A stretch of 64,000 bases of DNA from Terfezia claveryi (Eukaryota > Ascomycota > Pezizomycetes > Pezizales > Pezizaceae): positions 62,001-126,000 of the forward strand of contig WHUX01000096.1 of assembly GCA_015179025.1 (NCBI GenBank), in the 5' to 3' direction. Below, in pieces: positions 11,106 through 21,829 of the stretch (position 1 is its first letter; the number at the start of each line of letters is the position of its first letter). Position numbers and translations under genes: made by a program. The notes beneath the pieces were generated by a model. It saw only the letters and a list, made by a program, of their open reading frames with translations. It did no database searches and was not told where the DNA came from.

Positions 11106-11229
11106 TGTTGGAGATCACGTGAGACTTGGCATAATCTCGCCCTTAAGACGAGAAACGAAGCTGTACAATGGAAGAACGATGAACATCTCACATCTGTATT
11201 CACAACTACAAAGTAGCCATGATTCCACA
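11106..11229 (+). repeat. Copia 5' LTR
   Basis: 124 bp, TG...CA ends. Compared with the 3' LTR it has T for C (gcaTaatc), A for G (tctgtAttc) and A for G (gccAtga). The first two are CpA-to-TpA type on one or other strand. Confidence 0.95.
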
Positions 11230-11239
11230 GGTTATGAGC
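11230..11239 (+). other. Copia primer-binding site (half-tRNA initiator-Met type)
   Basis: GGTTATGAGC abuts the 5' LTR. It is complementary to the anticodon arm of initiator tRNA-Met (GCTCATAACC), not to its 3' end. Drosophila copia is known to prime from a cleaved internal half of this tRNA, and the same arrangement is seen here. Confidence 0.7.
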
Positions 11240-11377
11240 ATATCCTTCCGCTGTGTGCTACCTCGTACATACATCGTCATTTCATTATCAAGCACTCATC
11301 CTCATTTCATTCTCAAGCACTTATCCTCATTTCATTCCCAAGTACTCATCCTCATCTTATTCTCCCACCATACAAAT

Positions 11378-12500
11378 GGCTGATCAAGAACCTCTTGACA
11401 AGGAACTTCAAGATTCAGACATGGCAGACCCAGTACCTATATATCAAGACAGACCTTCTCTTAGATGTCAACTTGGCGATCATTCACAAGGAAGACCAAT
11501 GCAAGATCGAGAGCCTACCCCATTCCTTCCGAACTGTGAATAACCCGAGAATATCACTATCAGAGTCTCCGTGAACAGGAAAATCCCCAAACTGACAGCT
11601 AAGAATTACAAGACATGGTCTCGTGATATGGAATTTATTTTGAAAAGACTCCTGGTATGGTCACTAATAGAGGAAACGATACCCCCCATTCAACTCCGTG
11701 ATGAAGAATGGGAAGAGAAGAACCTATTAGCCTGTGCAGAAATCTACCTGCAATGTACACCTGAAGAACAATGACATTTAAGGGGTCTAAATATCGCTAA
11801 ACACCAATGGGAAGCCCTAAAGAATGCCCACAATACAAAAAGTTTCGTTGAAATCGAGCAGATGCTGGAAGATTTCAATAAACTAGTAAAATTGACTTCA
11901 GAAACCTGTCAAGAGTGGGTCCAAAGAGTCAAAGACGCTGCCGGAGACCTAGAAGAGACGGGAAAACATCTCGACTCAGAAGACATAGCGTATAAGTTAT
12001 TAAGCGGGCTACTGGAAGAATATAGGCTATTGAGAACTACCTTAATGGCCATGAGAACGGACACCAACCCACTAGATATAACTCGAGTGTCTAATTCAAT
12101 TCTGACAGAGGAGAGACATGTTAAACCTTCGGCACAAAACTCAACAGGCATACATCATGCTCACGTTTTAGCCATAGAAGACAAAGAAGACAGGGTACTT
12201 CGACCAATACACCAAGCAGGTCCTCAACGGAATAATGGAGGAAGGAAGCCTGCATACAGAAGAACTCCTTACACAAGACCTAGCTGCTCATTCTGCAAAA
12301 AAGTGGGACATCTAGAACAAAACTGCTATCTACAATATCCTGAAAAACACCCCTCTCACCCTAAATACAGAGATCCAAACGAGGAACCGTCCACTCATAC
12401 CGCAGCAGTAATGACCACGACCCAAGGGGAAAACAAAAATAGCCAACTCAGACTAGAGTATCAATACAACATGTCAGCACCCAACATAGGATCAGGTTAA
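11378..12500 (+). pseudogene. Copia gag
   Basis: Starts MADQEPLDKELQ at 11378, then shifts frame. KLTAKNYKTWSRDMEFIL is the N-terminal signature of copia gag (UBN2-type), followed by the helical body (residues such as EWEEKNLLACAEIYLQ, FNKLVKLTSETCQEWV) and LSGLLEEYRLLRTTL. A zinc knuckle CSFCKKVGHLEQNC (CX2CX4HX4C, about 12286-12327) packages RNA in active elements. A frameshift near 11545 and an in-frame TGA at 11772 break the frame, and a TAA at 12498 separates it from protease. Confidence 0.9.
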
Positions 12501-13838
12501 AACGATTGGATGTTGGACTCAGGATACTCAATACACTTTACCAAATGGAAGACATGCTATACGGACTTCACTATCCCTAAGAAACCCATTGAGGTAGGAA
12601 CAGGAGGAGGTTCATTAATAGCTTACGTATCCGGGTCCATTTACCTCAATATCGAAATAGGTGAGACTCAACTAAAAGACGTAATGTATACTCCCGAAAT
12701 GTCAACAAACTGCAATATGCTTTCTATTACAAGGATGGACCATGAGGGATATTCAACCAACTTCTCACATGGACGAGCATATATAACTAGAAGACATGAT
12801 AATACATTATGGGCAACAGGAACTCTCTGAGAATGCAGTTTATATTTCCTGGATCAATATCCCACAGTTTGCGCTTTCTCTATGGTGGCAAGCATACAAG
12901 ATACACAGGTACTCGAAACATGGCATAAACGACTAGGTCATCTCAGCGAAAGAAGCATTAAAGACCTACAAAAATTATCAACCGGAATCATTATTGGATC
13001 ACCACACACATACACCTTAAATGCAGATTGTATAGACTGTGTATATACCACTCAACATCATTCCCTATCTCATATACCCACCACTCGATCCACAACAAAA
13101 CTGGAACTAATACATTCAGATATCTGTAGACCAATGAAAGTACCTAGTTTCGATAAAGAATTATATTTCGCACTTTTTATCGATGACTACACACGCATGA
13201 TATGGATATACAGTTTAGAGACAAAAGACCAGATATTCGAGGCGTTCGAGCATTTTGTTGCTCATGCAGAATGCTAATATGGAGAAAAGGTTAAAAAGCT
13301 ACGAACAGATAATGGAGGTGAGTATATCAGTGTCCGTTTTAAAAACTGGGCTACTACAAAAGGCATGGTATTGCAAACTACACAGCCCTATAGTCCGGAT
13401 ATGAATGGAGTTGCAGAAAGAGCAAACAGAACAATTGTGGAAGATGCCTCAGCACTGTTATGGGGGGCAAAACTAGGTATTCAATTCTGGTATGAGGCGG
13501 CCAAAACCTCAGTATATCTAAAGAATCGGAAACCATATAAAGGACGTCAAAAGACACCCTATGAAGCATGGACGGGTCGACAACCCTCACTAGCATATCT
13601 CAGAATATTCGGATGTCGATGTTATGCCCTAATACCAGATAAACGTCAAACCAAATGGGAAGCACACTCAAATGAATACCTATTTATGGGATATTTTGAT
13701 ACTGACAACCTCTTTCGCCTTTATGATCTGGTCCAATAAAAATTCATAAAGAAAAGAGATGTGATATTTCATGAGAACATAACAGGACATCATGGTTTTG
13801 CAGCAAACCACTTACCAGTTGGGACGAACATATAAGGA
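12501..13838 (+). pseudogene. Copia protease and integrase
   Basis: The protease active site reads MLDSGYSIHF; the family pattern is LDSGASxH, so the Ala is replaced by Tyr. Integrase follows: the HHCC region contains WHKRLGHLSERSI and CIDC; the catalytic core has HSDICRPM (first Asp in the HxD block), FIDDYTRMIW, RTDNGGEY (second Asp) and NGVAERANRTI (Glu). The C-terminal region is KTPYEAWTGRQPSLAYLRIFGCRCY. Catalytic residues D, D and E are kept, but TAA or other stops at about 12830, 13275 and 13737 interrupt the frame. Confidence 0.9.
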
Positions 13839-13844
13839 CACCCC

Positions 13845-15247
13845 ATGGAAATAGACCAAGGTGATTTTGAATCAGCCTTCGTCAATGGTTTCCTAAATGA
13901 GGAAATATATATGGAACCTCCACAAGGATATTCCGCTGGCCCCGATAATGTTCTACTAGTTAGAAGATCACTATATGGCCTCAAACAGTCTGCTCGAGTC
14001 TGGTATCAAGCTCTAGATGAATTACTAAGAAAACTAGGATTCAAACGGATCAGAGCAGATTATGGGGTTTGGTATGATGGAAAAACAATTATACTAGTAC
14101 ATGTGGACGACATGATAATCATCGGGATACGTTGCGAGATAGAAAAAATCAAGGAGGCAATCCACGACATGTACACATTCAAGGACTTAGGACCCATCAT
14201 CGATAGTATATTCCTAGGTATACACATACTCAGAAATCGAGAAGAAGGGTTAATTCATATTGACCAAGATCGATATGCAAAGTCCATATTGGACAAATAT
14301 GATATACAATAAGAATCATCCACCCCTATGGAGACAAAAATCGATTTCACCGAAAACAACAAAAAATTTGATGTGAAAACGTATCAATCAGTAGTTGGAA
14401 GTCTCCTATACTTGACACTAGAAACAAGACCAGATATCGCCTACTCTGTCAACAAGCTATCACAATTCTGTAGCAATCCCTGCGAATCTCACTGGATTGC
14501 AGTAAAAAGAATCATGCAATATATATACGCAACGGTGAACTACAGAATAATATTATCCAAATCAACAGACAAATTAATAGAATATTTCGATGCATCACAT
14601 GCTGATAATTAAGAGGATCGCCATTCCACATGTGGATATATATTCTTGTTTAAGGGTGGCCCTATATCCTAGAGATCAAAGAAACAATCGATGGTGGCGT
14701 TATCGTTAACTGAAGCTGAATATATAGCTGCAACTGAAGCTGCAAAAGAATCTCAATGGATAGTGGCACTAATAAGGGGAATTGGAAGAGAAACAGATAA
14801 ACCCACAATCCTATTCGGCGATAACATAGGAGCAAATTTCTTAACAGAAAACTCTGCATATCACTCGAGAACAAAACATATACATATTCGTCAAAGATAT
14901 GTGACAGAATTATTCGAGGCAGGACTAATCAAAGTCAACCACTGCAGAATAAAAACATGATAGTAGACATATTCACAAAGCCGTTACCCAAAGATCAATT
15001 CATTCGACTTAGAGGTTTAATGGAATTAAAACTACCATTAATCAACACCTCAAAGAAAAGACGAGGTGGATCATCATTAGGACCATTTGAATGCACAAGA
15101 TGCAAAGAAACGTTCGCTACAAGAAACAAATTATTTCTGCACCTACAAATACAGGTCATTTCAATTCTACTAATGAAGAAAACAACTCTGCAAAGTCCTG
15201 CGAGACAAGTTCTCCTACAATGCCGTAGTTCTCCTACGATGCCGTAG
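13845..15247 (+). pseudogene. Copia reverse transcriptase (N-terminally deleted), RNase H and C2H2-like tail
   Basis: Resumes in the middle of reverse transcriptase at MEIDQGDFESAFVNGFLNEE (family: MDVKTAFLNGDLEEE), so about 150-200 residues of hinge and fingers are missing after integrase. SLYGLKQSARVWY and the active site VHVDDM (family YVDDM) follow. RNase H contains TRPDIAYSVNKLSQF and SLTEAEYIAATEAAKES. The end has FTKPLPKDQFIRLRGLM, then ECTRCKETFATRNKLFLHL, which resembles a C2H2 finger missing its second His. Stops at about 14312, 14612, 14670 and 14960. Non-functional. Confidence 0.9.
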
Positions 15248-15345
15248 TTCTCCTACGATGTTACAATACCGTAGTTCTCCTATGATACCATCAATCAAGA
15301 TGATGAATTGTCAATACCATAGTTCTCCTACGATGCCATCAATCA
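15205..15345 (+). repeat. 19-bp minisatellite in copia 3' leader
   Basis: agttctcctacgatgccgt recurs about five times, the later copies separated by tcaatcaagatgatgaa, which is itself duplicated. Confidence 0.85.
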
Positions 15346-15522
15346 AGATGATGAAATTCTTGTCCGTCCAAACTTCCTATTAAATAAAGAAATAAATCTA
15401 AGCTAATTTAAGACAAACTAGGAATGTTCATCGATCCCCGGAGATTACGAGATACCTTATCGACATTAAGGCGCTGAAGTTGAAGGTGTTTTTATTACTT
15501 AATTAATTTTTTTCTTCTTTCT

Positions 15523-15733
15523 TTTGTCCTATACGTCTAGATTGGGGGAAGGCGTTGGCAGTCTTATTAGTGATAATATTTGTGTTTCCATTGTCTGGGG
15601 GATGGCAAGTGATTGTTATTGTTTAATTTTTTCCTTTTGTCTTATACGTCTAGATTGGGGGAAGGCATTCATCGTCTGGGGGATGGCATTGGACGAATAT
15701 GGTCTCTCTTCATAAGTCTCGATTGGGGGAAGG
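15523..15733 (+). repeat. Triplicated polypurine tract of the copia element
   Basis: ATTGGGGGAAGG occurs at about 15541, 15654 and 15722. The last abuts the 3' LTR and is the functional polypurine tract. The first two share a longer context (tatacgtctagattggggg). The second and third priming sites each lie in a partial duplication of 110 and 68 bp. Confidence 0.8.
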
Positions 15734-15857
15734 TGTTGGAGATCACGTGAGACTTGGCACAATCTCGCCCTTAAGACGAGAAACGAAGCTGTACAATGGA
15801 AGAACGATGAACATCTCACATCTGTGTTCACAACTACAAAGTAGCCGTGATTCCACA
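15734..15857 (+). repeat. Copia 3' LTR
   Basis: 124 bp, same length and ends as the 5' LTR, three transitions different. Confidence 0.95.
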
Positions 15858-16122
15858 CATCCTAGCCTCGCTTAACCAGCTTCGCCATTGCTGGGCTTTT
15901 TTTTCTTGCACGGGGCAAACACGCCCTGCCTTGTTGTGCTGTAGAGTCATATCACAAGCCATGATGATAATTCCATAAATCCAATAAACAAATTTCCTCT
16001 CCGAGTGGGCATAGTTCCTAATGATGCTTTAACTATATGTACTCAAAATGAGAGAGTGACAGAAGTCACTGAACTCTATTGCTTCCCGTCCTTCAACTTC
16101 ACACGCAGTTAAGCATATTATG

Positions 16123-16156
16123 AATTATTTTTTTTAAAATAAAAAAAATCTTAAAA
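16123..16156 (+). mobile_element. 34-bp A/T-rich retroposed tail with 12-bp target duplication
   Basis: AAGCATATTATG occurs at 16111-16122 and 16157-16168. Between them is only aattattttttttaaaataa and a further A-rich stretch. Interpreted as an extremely 5'-truncated LINE tail. Confidence 0.8.
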
Positions 16157-16357
16157 AAGCATATTATGGACAATTGGCTTCTTGAAAGTGAGAAGAACCC
16201 AGATTATTTGTCAAATGAGTTGATGCTAGCTTTTATATTTATACCTACAACCCGCCCACTTCATCCCTTCTAATTATGAAGTATTCCATCACACATAACT
16301 TTTCGAGATTTTCTCAGATTCAATAATCTCAAACATCAATCCTGCCGACCCTGAACT

Positions 16358-17781
16358 ATGTATCGACCTCAGCGTATTCATCTAGGCTCACTGCATGCGC
16401 TCCCAGCTAACAGCCGGCGTCAAACCAGATATCCAGAATTGTTCTGTATGGCAGCTCAGCTGATCAGAATTTCCCATCCTTACTTCATGGGCTAACTGAA
16501 TTAGGGTCCTATCCATATTCCTGCTGGCAGGCCCCTATCCAGAGGGACCTCGGCCCAGATTTCTACTTCCGTGGACTTGCCCACCTTTTGGCAAATTACT
16601 ACACTGAACGTGGCTTCTCTAACACAGCTGTAATGGACTCTCTCAACCGTGTTGCTGATATTGGCTCTCGCCCGTGGCCTGACGCCTCAACGTTGCAAGA
16701 CCCGGATGCATTACTACAGCTGTATCTATCGATAATCCCCGAGGGACCAGCATATCAGAGTGCCGTTGCGGATATCTGGGGGGTGATGCCGGAGGTATCG
16801 CCACCACGCACACCCGTGCTGGGCCCGACGCCGCCGAGGGGGGATTATCAGGTACTGGATAATGACGGGTTTAAGTGTGATATCTCACTGCAATCATATA
16901 CCGCGCGAAATAATACGCCACACGTCGACGTGGTAACTCCACTCCAACAAAATCCCCCCTCGCAAAATCCAGCCGTATCTGCTTCTCCACCTACGACAAC
17001 TCCCCAAATCCAGCTTCCGCCCCAGCTGGTTGCGGGGCCAGCTCTACAAAGTTCGCACTCTGCTCGTAACTATACTCCATTACAAGTTCGCCCCCCATAC
17101 CTGGAAAATCGTCTCCCCCGGCGTCAGCCGTCTTTCGCTCCACAAGAGCAGGCGAATCAACAGGGACGAGAGAGACTTGGACAGAGCAGCGAAAGCTCTG
17201 TATCTAGCAGGCCCAGGAGACCAGGCAGAACTGGTGCTGCAGTCCGCCCTCCTCTTGTTCGATTTAATAATCATCAACCATCTGCTCTTGGTGGGGGTTT
17301 TAGGCTACCTCCACACACTCAGAATTCTGGTGGGCCTAGAATTCACGGCAACAGGAGTAACGTCGTTTGGTACTACCTCACGCCCGCTGGATCCGCACCA
17401 CAACCATCATCAAACAATGCGCCTTCAGCTGGGCCTTATGGAAATCCTCCTCCGGGCTGGGGGTTCAGGCCGATCGGGGTACATAGTGATTACACCAGGA
17501 GTGCCGCCTTTTACTATTACCCCGGATTCTCACCTCAACCATCATCGAACAGTGGGTCTTCAGCTTGGCCTTACGGATATCCTCCTCCGGGCTGGGGTCC
17601 CCCCGGGCTAAGGCCGATCGGGGAACATAATAATTGCACCAGGAGTGCCGCCATTTGCAATTACCCCGGATTCTCATCTCAACCACCATCGAACAATGTG
17701 TCTTCAGCTGGGCCTTATGGAAGTCCTGGATCCTCCGGGTTGGGGTCCACCCGGGCTCAGGCCGATCGAGGACCACAGTGA
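16358..17781 (+). CDS. Spliced gene: Pro-rich protein with C-terminal tandem repeats
   Basis: Two-exon model. Exon 1 is 16358-16445 (ATG in MYRPQRIHLGS). The 59-nt intron is 16446-16504 (GTATGG...ctaac...TTAG). Exon 2 is 16505-17781. Splicing joins codon T|GG and opens a continuous 454-residue frame, which is good evidence for the intron. The N-terminal 120 residues are ordinary (WSYPYSCWQAPIQRDLGPDF, HLLANYYTERGF). The rest is P/S/Q-rich. From about 17426 there are three repeats of 45-48 residues (SAGPYGNPPPGWGFRPIG-like, then SAAFYYYPGFSPQPSSN-like). No signal peptide or known domain recognised; it could be a cell-surface, cytoplasmic or RNA-granule protein, but nothing decides. TATA-like TTATATTTATAC lies near 16232-16243. 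A nearby DNA-level repeat in the same region could undergo copy-number change. Confidence 0.7.
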
Positions 17782-18257
17782 TTTATGGGATGATCAAGCT
17801 TAGGAGGAGTATTTTCTGGAACTAGCATAGCCAGACCCGCCGCTTACTCAAATATCCCGATGATCTCTTTGATCCAGCAAGGGTAGGAAAATTGTGGAGG
17901 TGTGGTATTTTGATTGATTTCGTAAATATATTGGATTTTTGATTTGGGTGGAGTTCCTGGCTCTTGAATAGGCTGGGCAATTCTTGGTTTCAAAATTCTT
18001 AGCATGGGTGGTCAACCGATTGGTGGGAACAAAGAAATACGACTCTTGGTTGAACTGTTACTAACCACCACTCTTAGCACGTGTGTAATATAAAATCTCA
18101 AGTCAGAATAGATAGCGTAGTGACGATCAGTTAAATGTCATTTCATAAAGAATTTAAGGTGGTCGATGAAGGTAAAATACTAATCACACCGATAATAGCT
18201 AGACATAAACACCACCTAGCTTCTCCAATTGTTTATTTTTAAGACCTTTTTTTTTTT
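17782..18257. other. No gene recognised
   Basis: 3' flank of the preceding gene. No supported feature. Confidence 0.4.
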
Positions 18258-18750
18258 TTTTTTTTTTTTGTTTAAAACTCATTACTCATATGTGGTCGCA
18301 ACGAAACGAGGAACATTGATGAGCCACCCGGAAGCCCGGGATGATTCAAGGCAAGGCAAGTTAATCCGCCAGGCCAGCGCAGGCTAAATACACGAAGAAC
18401 AAGTAGGAAATTCGTAACGACAAAGCTCCCGTGCTGTCATTAACCAGAAACTGTGCGCAGGGGGGGTTCCCTGACAGGAGATTGTGAGATACCCGCTCCT
18501 CGAAGGACAAATGAGATAAAATGGAACTTGTGAAAATGCGCGTATCACACCGCCCCTGCTCCTACACCAGCATGCTATGTAGGTGGCCGAAAAACGCCTT
18601 CGTGGCCTCATACCGCTCCGGATCTCCCTCCTCTTCCTTTCTCACTCCGGCTTTGTCTAGTTCCTCCATGTGCTCTTGCCCCCTAGTAAGAGGGATCTGA
18701 TGCGTGCGAACCGTGGGCATTCGAAAGTGATGTGTTGTGCGTCCTGTGAT
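18248..18750 (-). pseudogene. 5'-truncated LINE: knuckle, 3' UTR and tail
   Basis: Reading the minus strand from 18750: HITFECPRFARIRSLLLGGKS (last part of the LINE C-terminal Cys/His knuckle), a frameshift, then EELDKAGVRKEEEGDPERYE and ATKAFFGHLHSML. This matches the C-terminal pattern of other LINE relics here (xTWEDLDK...AxxAFFxxLxxxxAG). Then come the conserved 3' UTR words GTTAATGACAG and GATTAACTTGCCTTG, and GGCTTCCGGGTGGCTCATCA, ending in a long T run on the plus strand (the poly-A tail, about 18248-18269). Confidence 0.8.
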
Positions 18751-19343
18751 GATTTTCTAAAGATCTAAATCACCGACATTTCACCTGAGGTATATTTTAC
18801 ATGAACGGGCAAAATAGCCAGATGCAGGACCTGAAGGGAGCAATTGGGTGGGAAAAGAAGAGGAGGAGGACCGGCATATGTAGTAATTGACGAAGGAGGA
18901 TCAGGAATAGATGAGCAAATCACGGTAAAAAAGGATTTTTTGACCTTCAAAGCATTGATTTTTAGAGCAAGTAAGTTAAAGTTGTAACATATAGGAAACT
19001 TTATCAAGCAGTACAGGTATTCTCTGTAGAATTGCCTACTACCATTGGATTCGGTTAAGCAAGGAAATAAGCAAAATATCCACCCAGCAGTAAAAATCAA
19101 AAGCCCTATGTGCATTTTAAAAAAGTCAAACAAACTTCAGAACAAGAAAATATCCAATATATATTATACCAATGCAACCCCTTCACCTGTCACATTCTTT
19201 TGAACCAATTGTTGCCAGACAATCACAGACTTGTGAAGAAAGTCGAGAATTCTGTTGAATTATTCGAAAAATCAATTAGTAAAAATACTTCTTTTTCAGC
19301 GGTGGAAGCTCCTTACCATGGTATAGTTGGGATTTCAGTCCCA
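18751..19343. other. No gene recognised
   Basis: Low-complexity and AT-rich. No domain-bearing ORF. Confidence 0.4.
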
Positions 19344-19642
19344 TTAATAGGCCCACTTTGACGCGGCTAAGCCACTTCGTCGTTGCTGCCTCCCTGAACC
19401 TGGCACTACTGGTATGTAGTTGGTTTTTCGGTGAGAGTTGTGGAGGATATATTCGTCATGATTCCATTTTCGAGTAGAGTTGAAGTTGGAGCCAGTGGTT
19501 ACAGACCTTTGCAACGAAAGAGAGTCAGTCTTCAGCATTGTCAATTAATGTATATTGGAGTTGAGTACTTTGCCACTTTGCCTCGAGCCTCAATGGCTTG
19601 CTTTGGGGATGAAGTTGGGACAACAAAAGTGGATGTAGACAT
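19344..19642 (-). CDS. Spliced small gene, unknown product
   Basis: Exon 1 is 19642-19569 (MSTSTFVVPTSSPKQAIEAR...). A 62-nt intron, 19568-19507, begins GTACTC, has a CTGAC branch site about 20 nt before its AAAG end, and joins codon AA|G. Exon 2 is 19506-19344. The product is 78 aa. A TATA-like ATATATATATGG on the minus strand at about 19773-19784 lies 130 bp upstream. The protein is basic and polar (KWNHDEYILHNSHRKTNY) with no recognised domain or membrane segment. The unspliced frame would stop after 33 residues. Support is splice signals, frame continuity and promoter; there is no homology evidence. Confidence 0.5.
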
Positions 19643-19772
19643 CTTGGTTTGTGGTAGAGAGTAGATATAGAAGTTGAAAAGTTTCTTAAGAGTCGTAGTA
19701 GTGGTAGAATGGAAGAGTGGATTGGTTGGATTGGATGATGAAATAAATGGTTCGAGGTGGGGGATGAAGCCC

Positions 19773-19784
19773 CATATATATATG
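19773..19784 (-). promoter_or_regulatory. TATA box of the 78-aa gene
   Basis: ATATATATATGG on the minus strand, about 130 bp upstream of the ATG at 19642. Confidence 0.45.
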
Positions 19785-20042
19785 CGATCCAGAACCATGA
19801 TCACATGGGCGAGCGAGATCGGCAGCCTATTGAGGTTCGTATGAGTCAAGCAGTGAATGGAGTCAATAAACGAGGAAGTGAATGAACTCGTGCCAATAGT
19901 GTGAATTAATCTCCTGATAGCGATAAAGCTAGTTCTTCACAGTTTAAATTTTCTGCCTCCAACTGTTCTCTTGGACTGGCTTGCACAGCCCCTCGGTCAA
20001 CCATACTCCACGGTTAGTCTGGTTTGGCAGTGCAACCAGATT

Positions 20043-20241
20043 ACAATGAGGAAAACTTTAATTTCCTGACTAGCGGATGTGACTTGGTCCAAGTGAATAG
20101 ATAATCACCCTATCAATTGGCACAATGAGGAAAACTATAATTTCCTGAATAGCGGAATATGACTTGGTCAAAGTTAATAGATAATCACCTCATCAATTGG
20201 CACAATGGGGAAAACTATAATTTCCTGAACAGCGGGATGTA
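20043..20241 (+). repeat. 80-bp tandem repeat, 2.5 copies
   Basis: The unit begins acaatgaggaaaact and recurs at 20043, 20122 and 20202. The last copy is partial. Confidence 0.9.
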
Positions 20242-20846
20242 AACTACCATTGTGTCTGGTTGGATCGGCCCCTCCCGTGACCATTGTGAATGGGGTTGCC
20301 TCCTGAATATAAACTCCAGCATAAATCGGCGACTTGGGTGACTTTACTCACCATTATCGTTCCACAACCCAGACATCCTATTTCAACCCTTGGTTTCGCG
20401 TTCGGAGCAGGTGATTTCATGTGGGTGTCTAGTGTTCATGTGCAGGCGCCCCAAGGAGCCGCCCCCAAGGAGTTCAACGCTAGATAATTCAGCCATCTAT
20501 TGCATACAGGAATGTCGAAGACACGCGACACAACTAGAGACTCGGATCACCCTCCCTTTGAGCACGAAAGAAACCGATGATTTGAAGATATTACACATAT
20601 TATAGATTTGTCATTGAAAGGAACTCGATGCACTCCTTGAAGAAATAGCGGGGTTTAGAAAGAGACTTCTCATGCTAGTTGGGCTCCTGGTGGAGTTCAG
20701 TACGAGCATTGCGTTGGTACCTTCAGATTTCTGAGCATGAGGGTCTTGTAATCATTATATTCTACCTAAGTTTTTCGGATATATTGATTATTACCAAAAC
20801 ATTGTTTCTCTGTCTCTAAGGCTAGCCTTAGCTAACTTGTGTATGG
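20242..20846. other. No gene recognised
   Basis: No domain-bearing ORF. Confidence 0.4.
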
Positions 20847-21400
20847 GTGTCCTTGCAATTGCTAAATGTAGCGATCAAGCAAACCAGAGTCCCAACTCAG
20901 CGAGTAGAATTAAAGACGACGAGGGCCCATACGACAACAACACCTTTATACAGCACCCTCCTGTGCAATACCGCAAATGCTAGAGACTTGAAACATGACT
21001 GGGAACCATCAAATGATGAGCTCCAGACGATTTCCCTGTTTGAGGCCGGAGCACCACATCGCTACATTGGACTCGAGCTCGACTCTCGTAGTTTTACCAG
21101 CCTCTGTGTTGCAGCGGAACGTGGGAACCTCCAGGCGGTAGAGTGCATGCTGCTCAAGGCACCAAGATTGCGGCCACAGACGAGTACGACCTGACAACTC
21201 TACGCAGGCTAGACCAGCCCCGACAACCCTTCATCGCCGGCTGCAAAAGGCAGTAGCGAATTTGTGAAAGTCCCTCTGGACAAGGCAGCAAGAATTGATG
21301 ATATTGATTATTTATTTCAGACTCGCTTCATCTAGCAGCCCAACATGGACATATATAATTATTGGGTGTTCCAGGTGAATCAATACTCTGTCAACCAGAC
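20847..21400 (+). pseudogene. Ankyrin-repeat pseudogene
   Basis: The plus-strand ORF reads SFTSLCVAAERGNLQAVECML, a clear ankyrin repeat (family TPLHxAAxxGHxxVVxxLL). After a frameshift the frame continues KIAATDEYDLTTL (start of the next repeat). Further on, KVPLDKAARIDDIDYLFQ and, in another frame, SLHLAAQHGHI give a third. At least two single-base shifts and a stop break the gene. Ankyrin repeats mediate protein-protein contacts; in ascomycetes they occur in large families next to NACHT-type genes, but no such partner is visible here. Confidence 0.75.
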
Positions 21401-21829
21401 TATCAATATTCGTATCCCTACTATCTTACATATGACGTGAGACGCATCCCTGGGGGGAAGCCCAGCTGAATTGTCCAACCTCCCAGCCGTCTACCTATGG
21501 TAACTCATTAATTATCAAATGATTTCTCTCACCTCCTTCCTTCCTTCCGGGACTCTATTTAACTTTAGAATCTATATCTCTCTCTGCACTGTCCTCATCC
21601 TCCCAGATATCCTCCCATTGTTTTCCCTTGCTCCGTACACTATACTCCTCATGTCCCCTTACTGGGACCGAATAGGAGTGAAGAAAAAAAAAAGAGAAGT
21701 ACCAAGCATAGGCTTTGAATCTTACCCCAGCAACCATCTATCTAGCCATACAGTTGGGCCCTTGTATATTGCCTCTCTCGTCGCATCTCCTAAACGTGTT
21801 CAACAGCGGCCCGGAAAAATAAAAATATC
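21401..21829. other. LINE-tail fragment in otherwise featureless DNA
   Basis: GTCCCCTTACTGGGACCGA followed by ATAGGAGTGA and a poly-A at about 21655-21693 is a truncated family-2 LINE tail. The rest shows nothing. Confidence 0.5.

Larger units (their letters stand above)
11106..15857 (+). mobile_element. Ty1/copia LTR retrotransposon (decayed)
   Basis: 4752-bp element bounded by two 124-bp LTRs that start TGTTGG and end CCACA. Flanks are TATCC (11101-11105) and CATCC (15858-15862), a near-perfect 5-bp target duplication. The domain order gag, protease, integrase, reverse transcriptase, RNase H identifies copia. Many stops, plus loss of the N-terminal part of the reverse transcriptase, make it non-autonomous. 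LTRs differ at 3 of 124 positions, all transitions. Confidence 0.95.
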
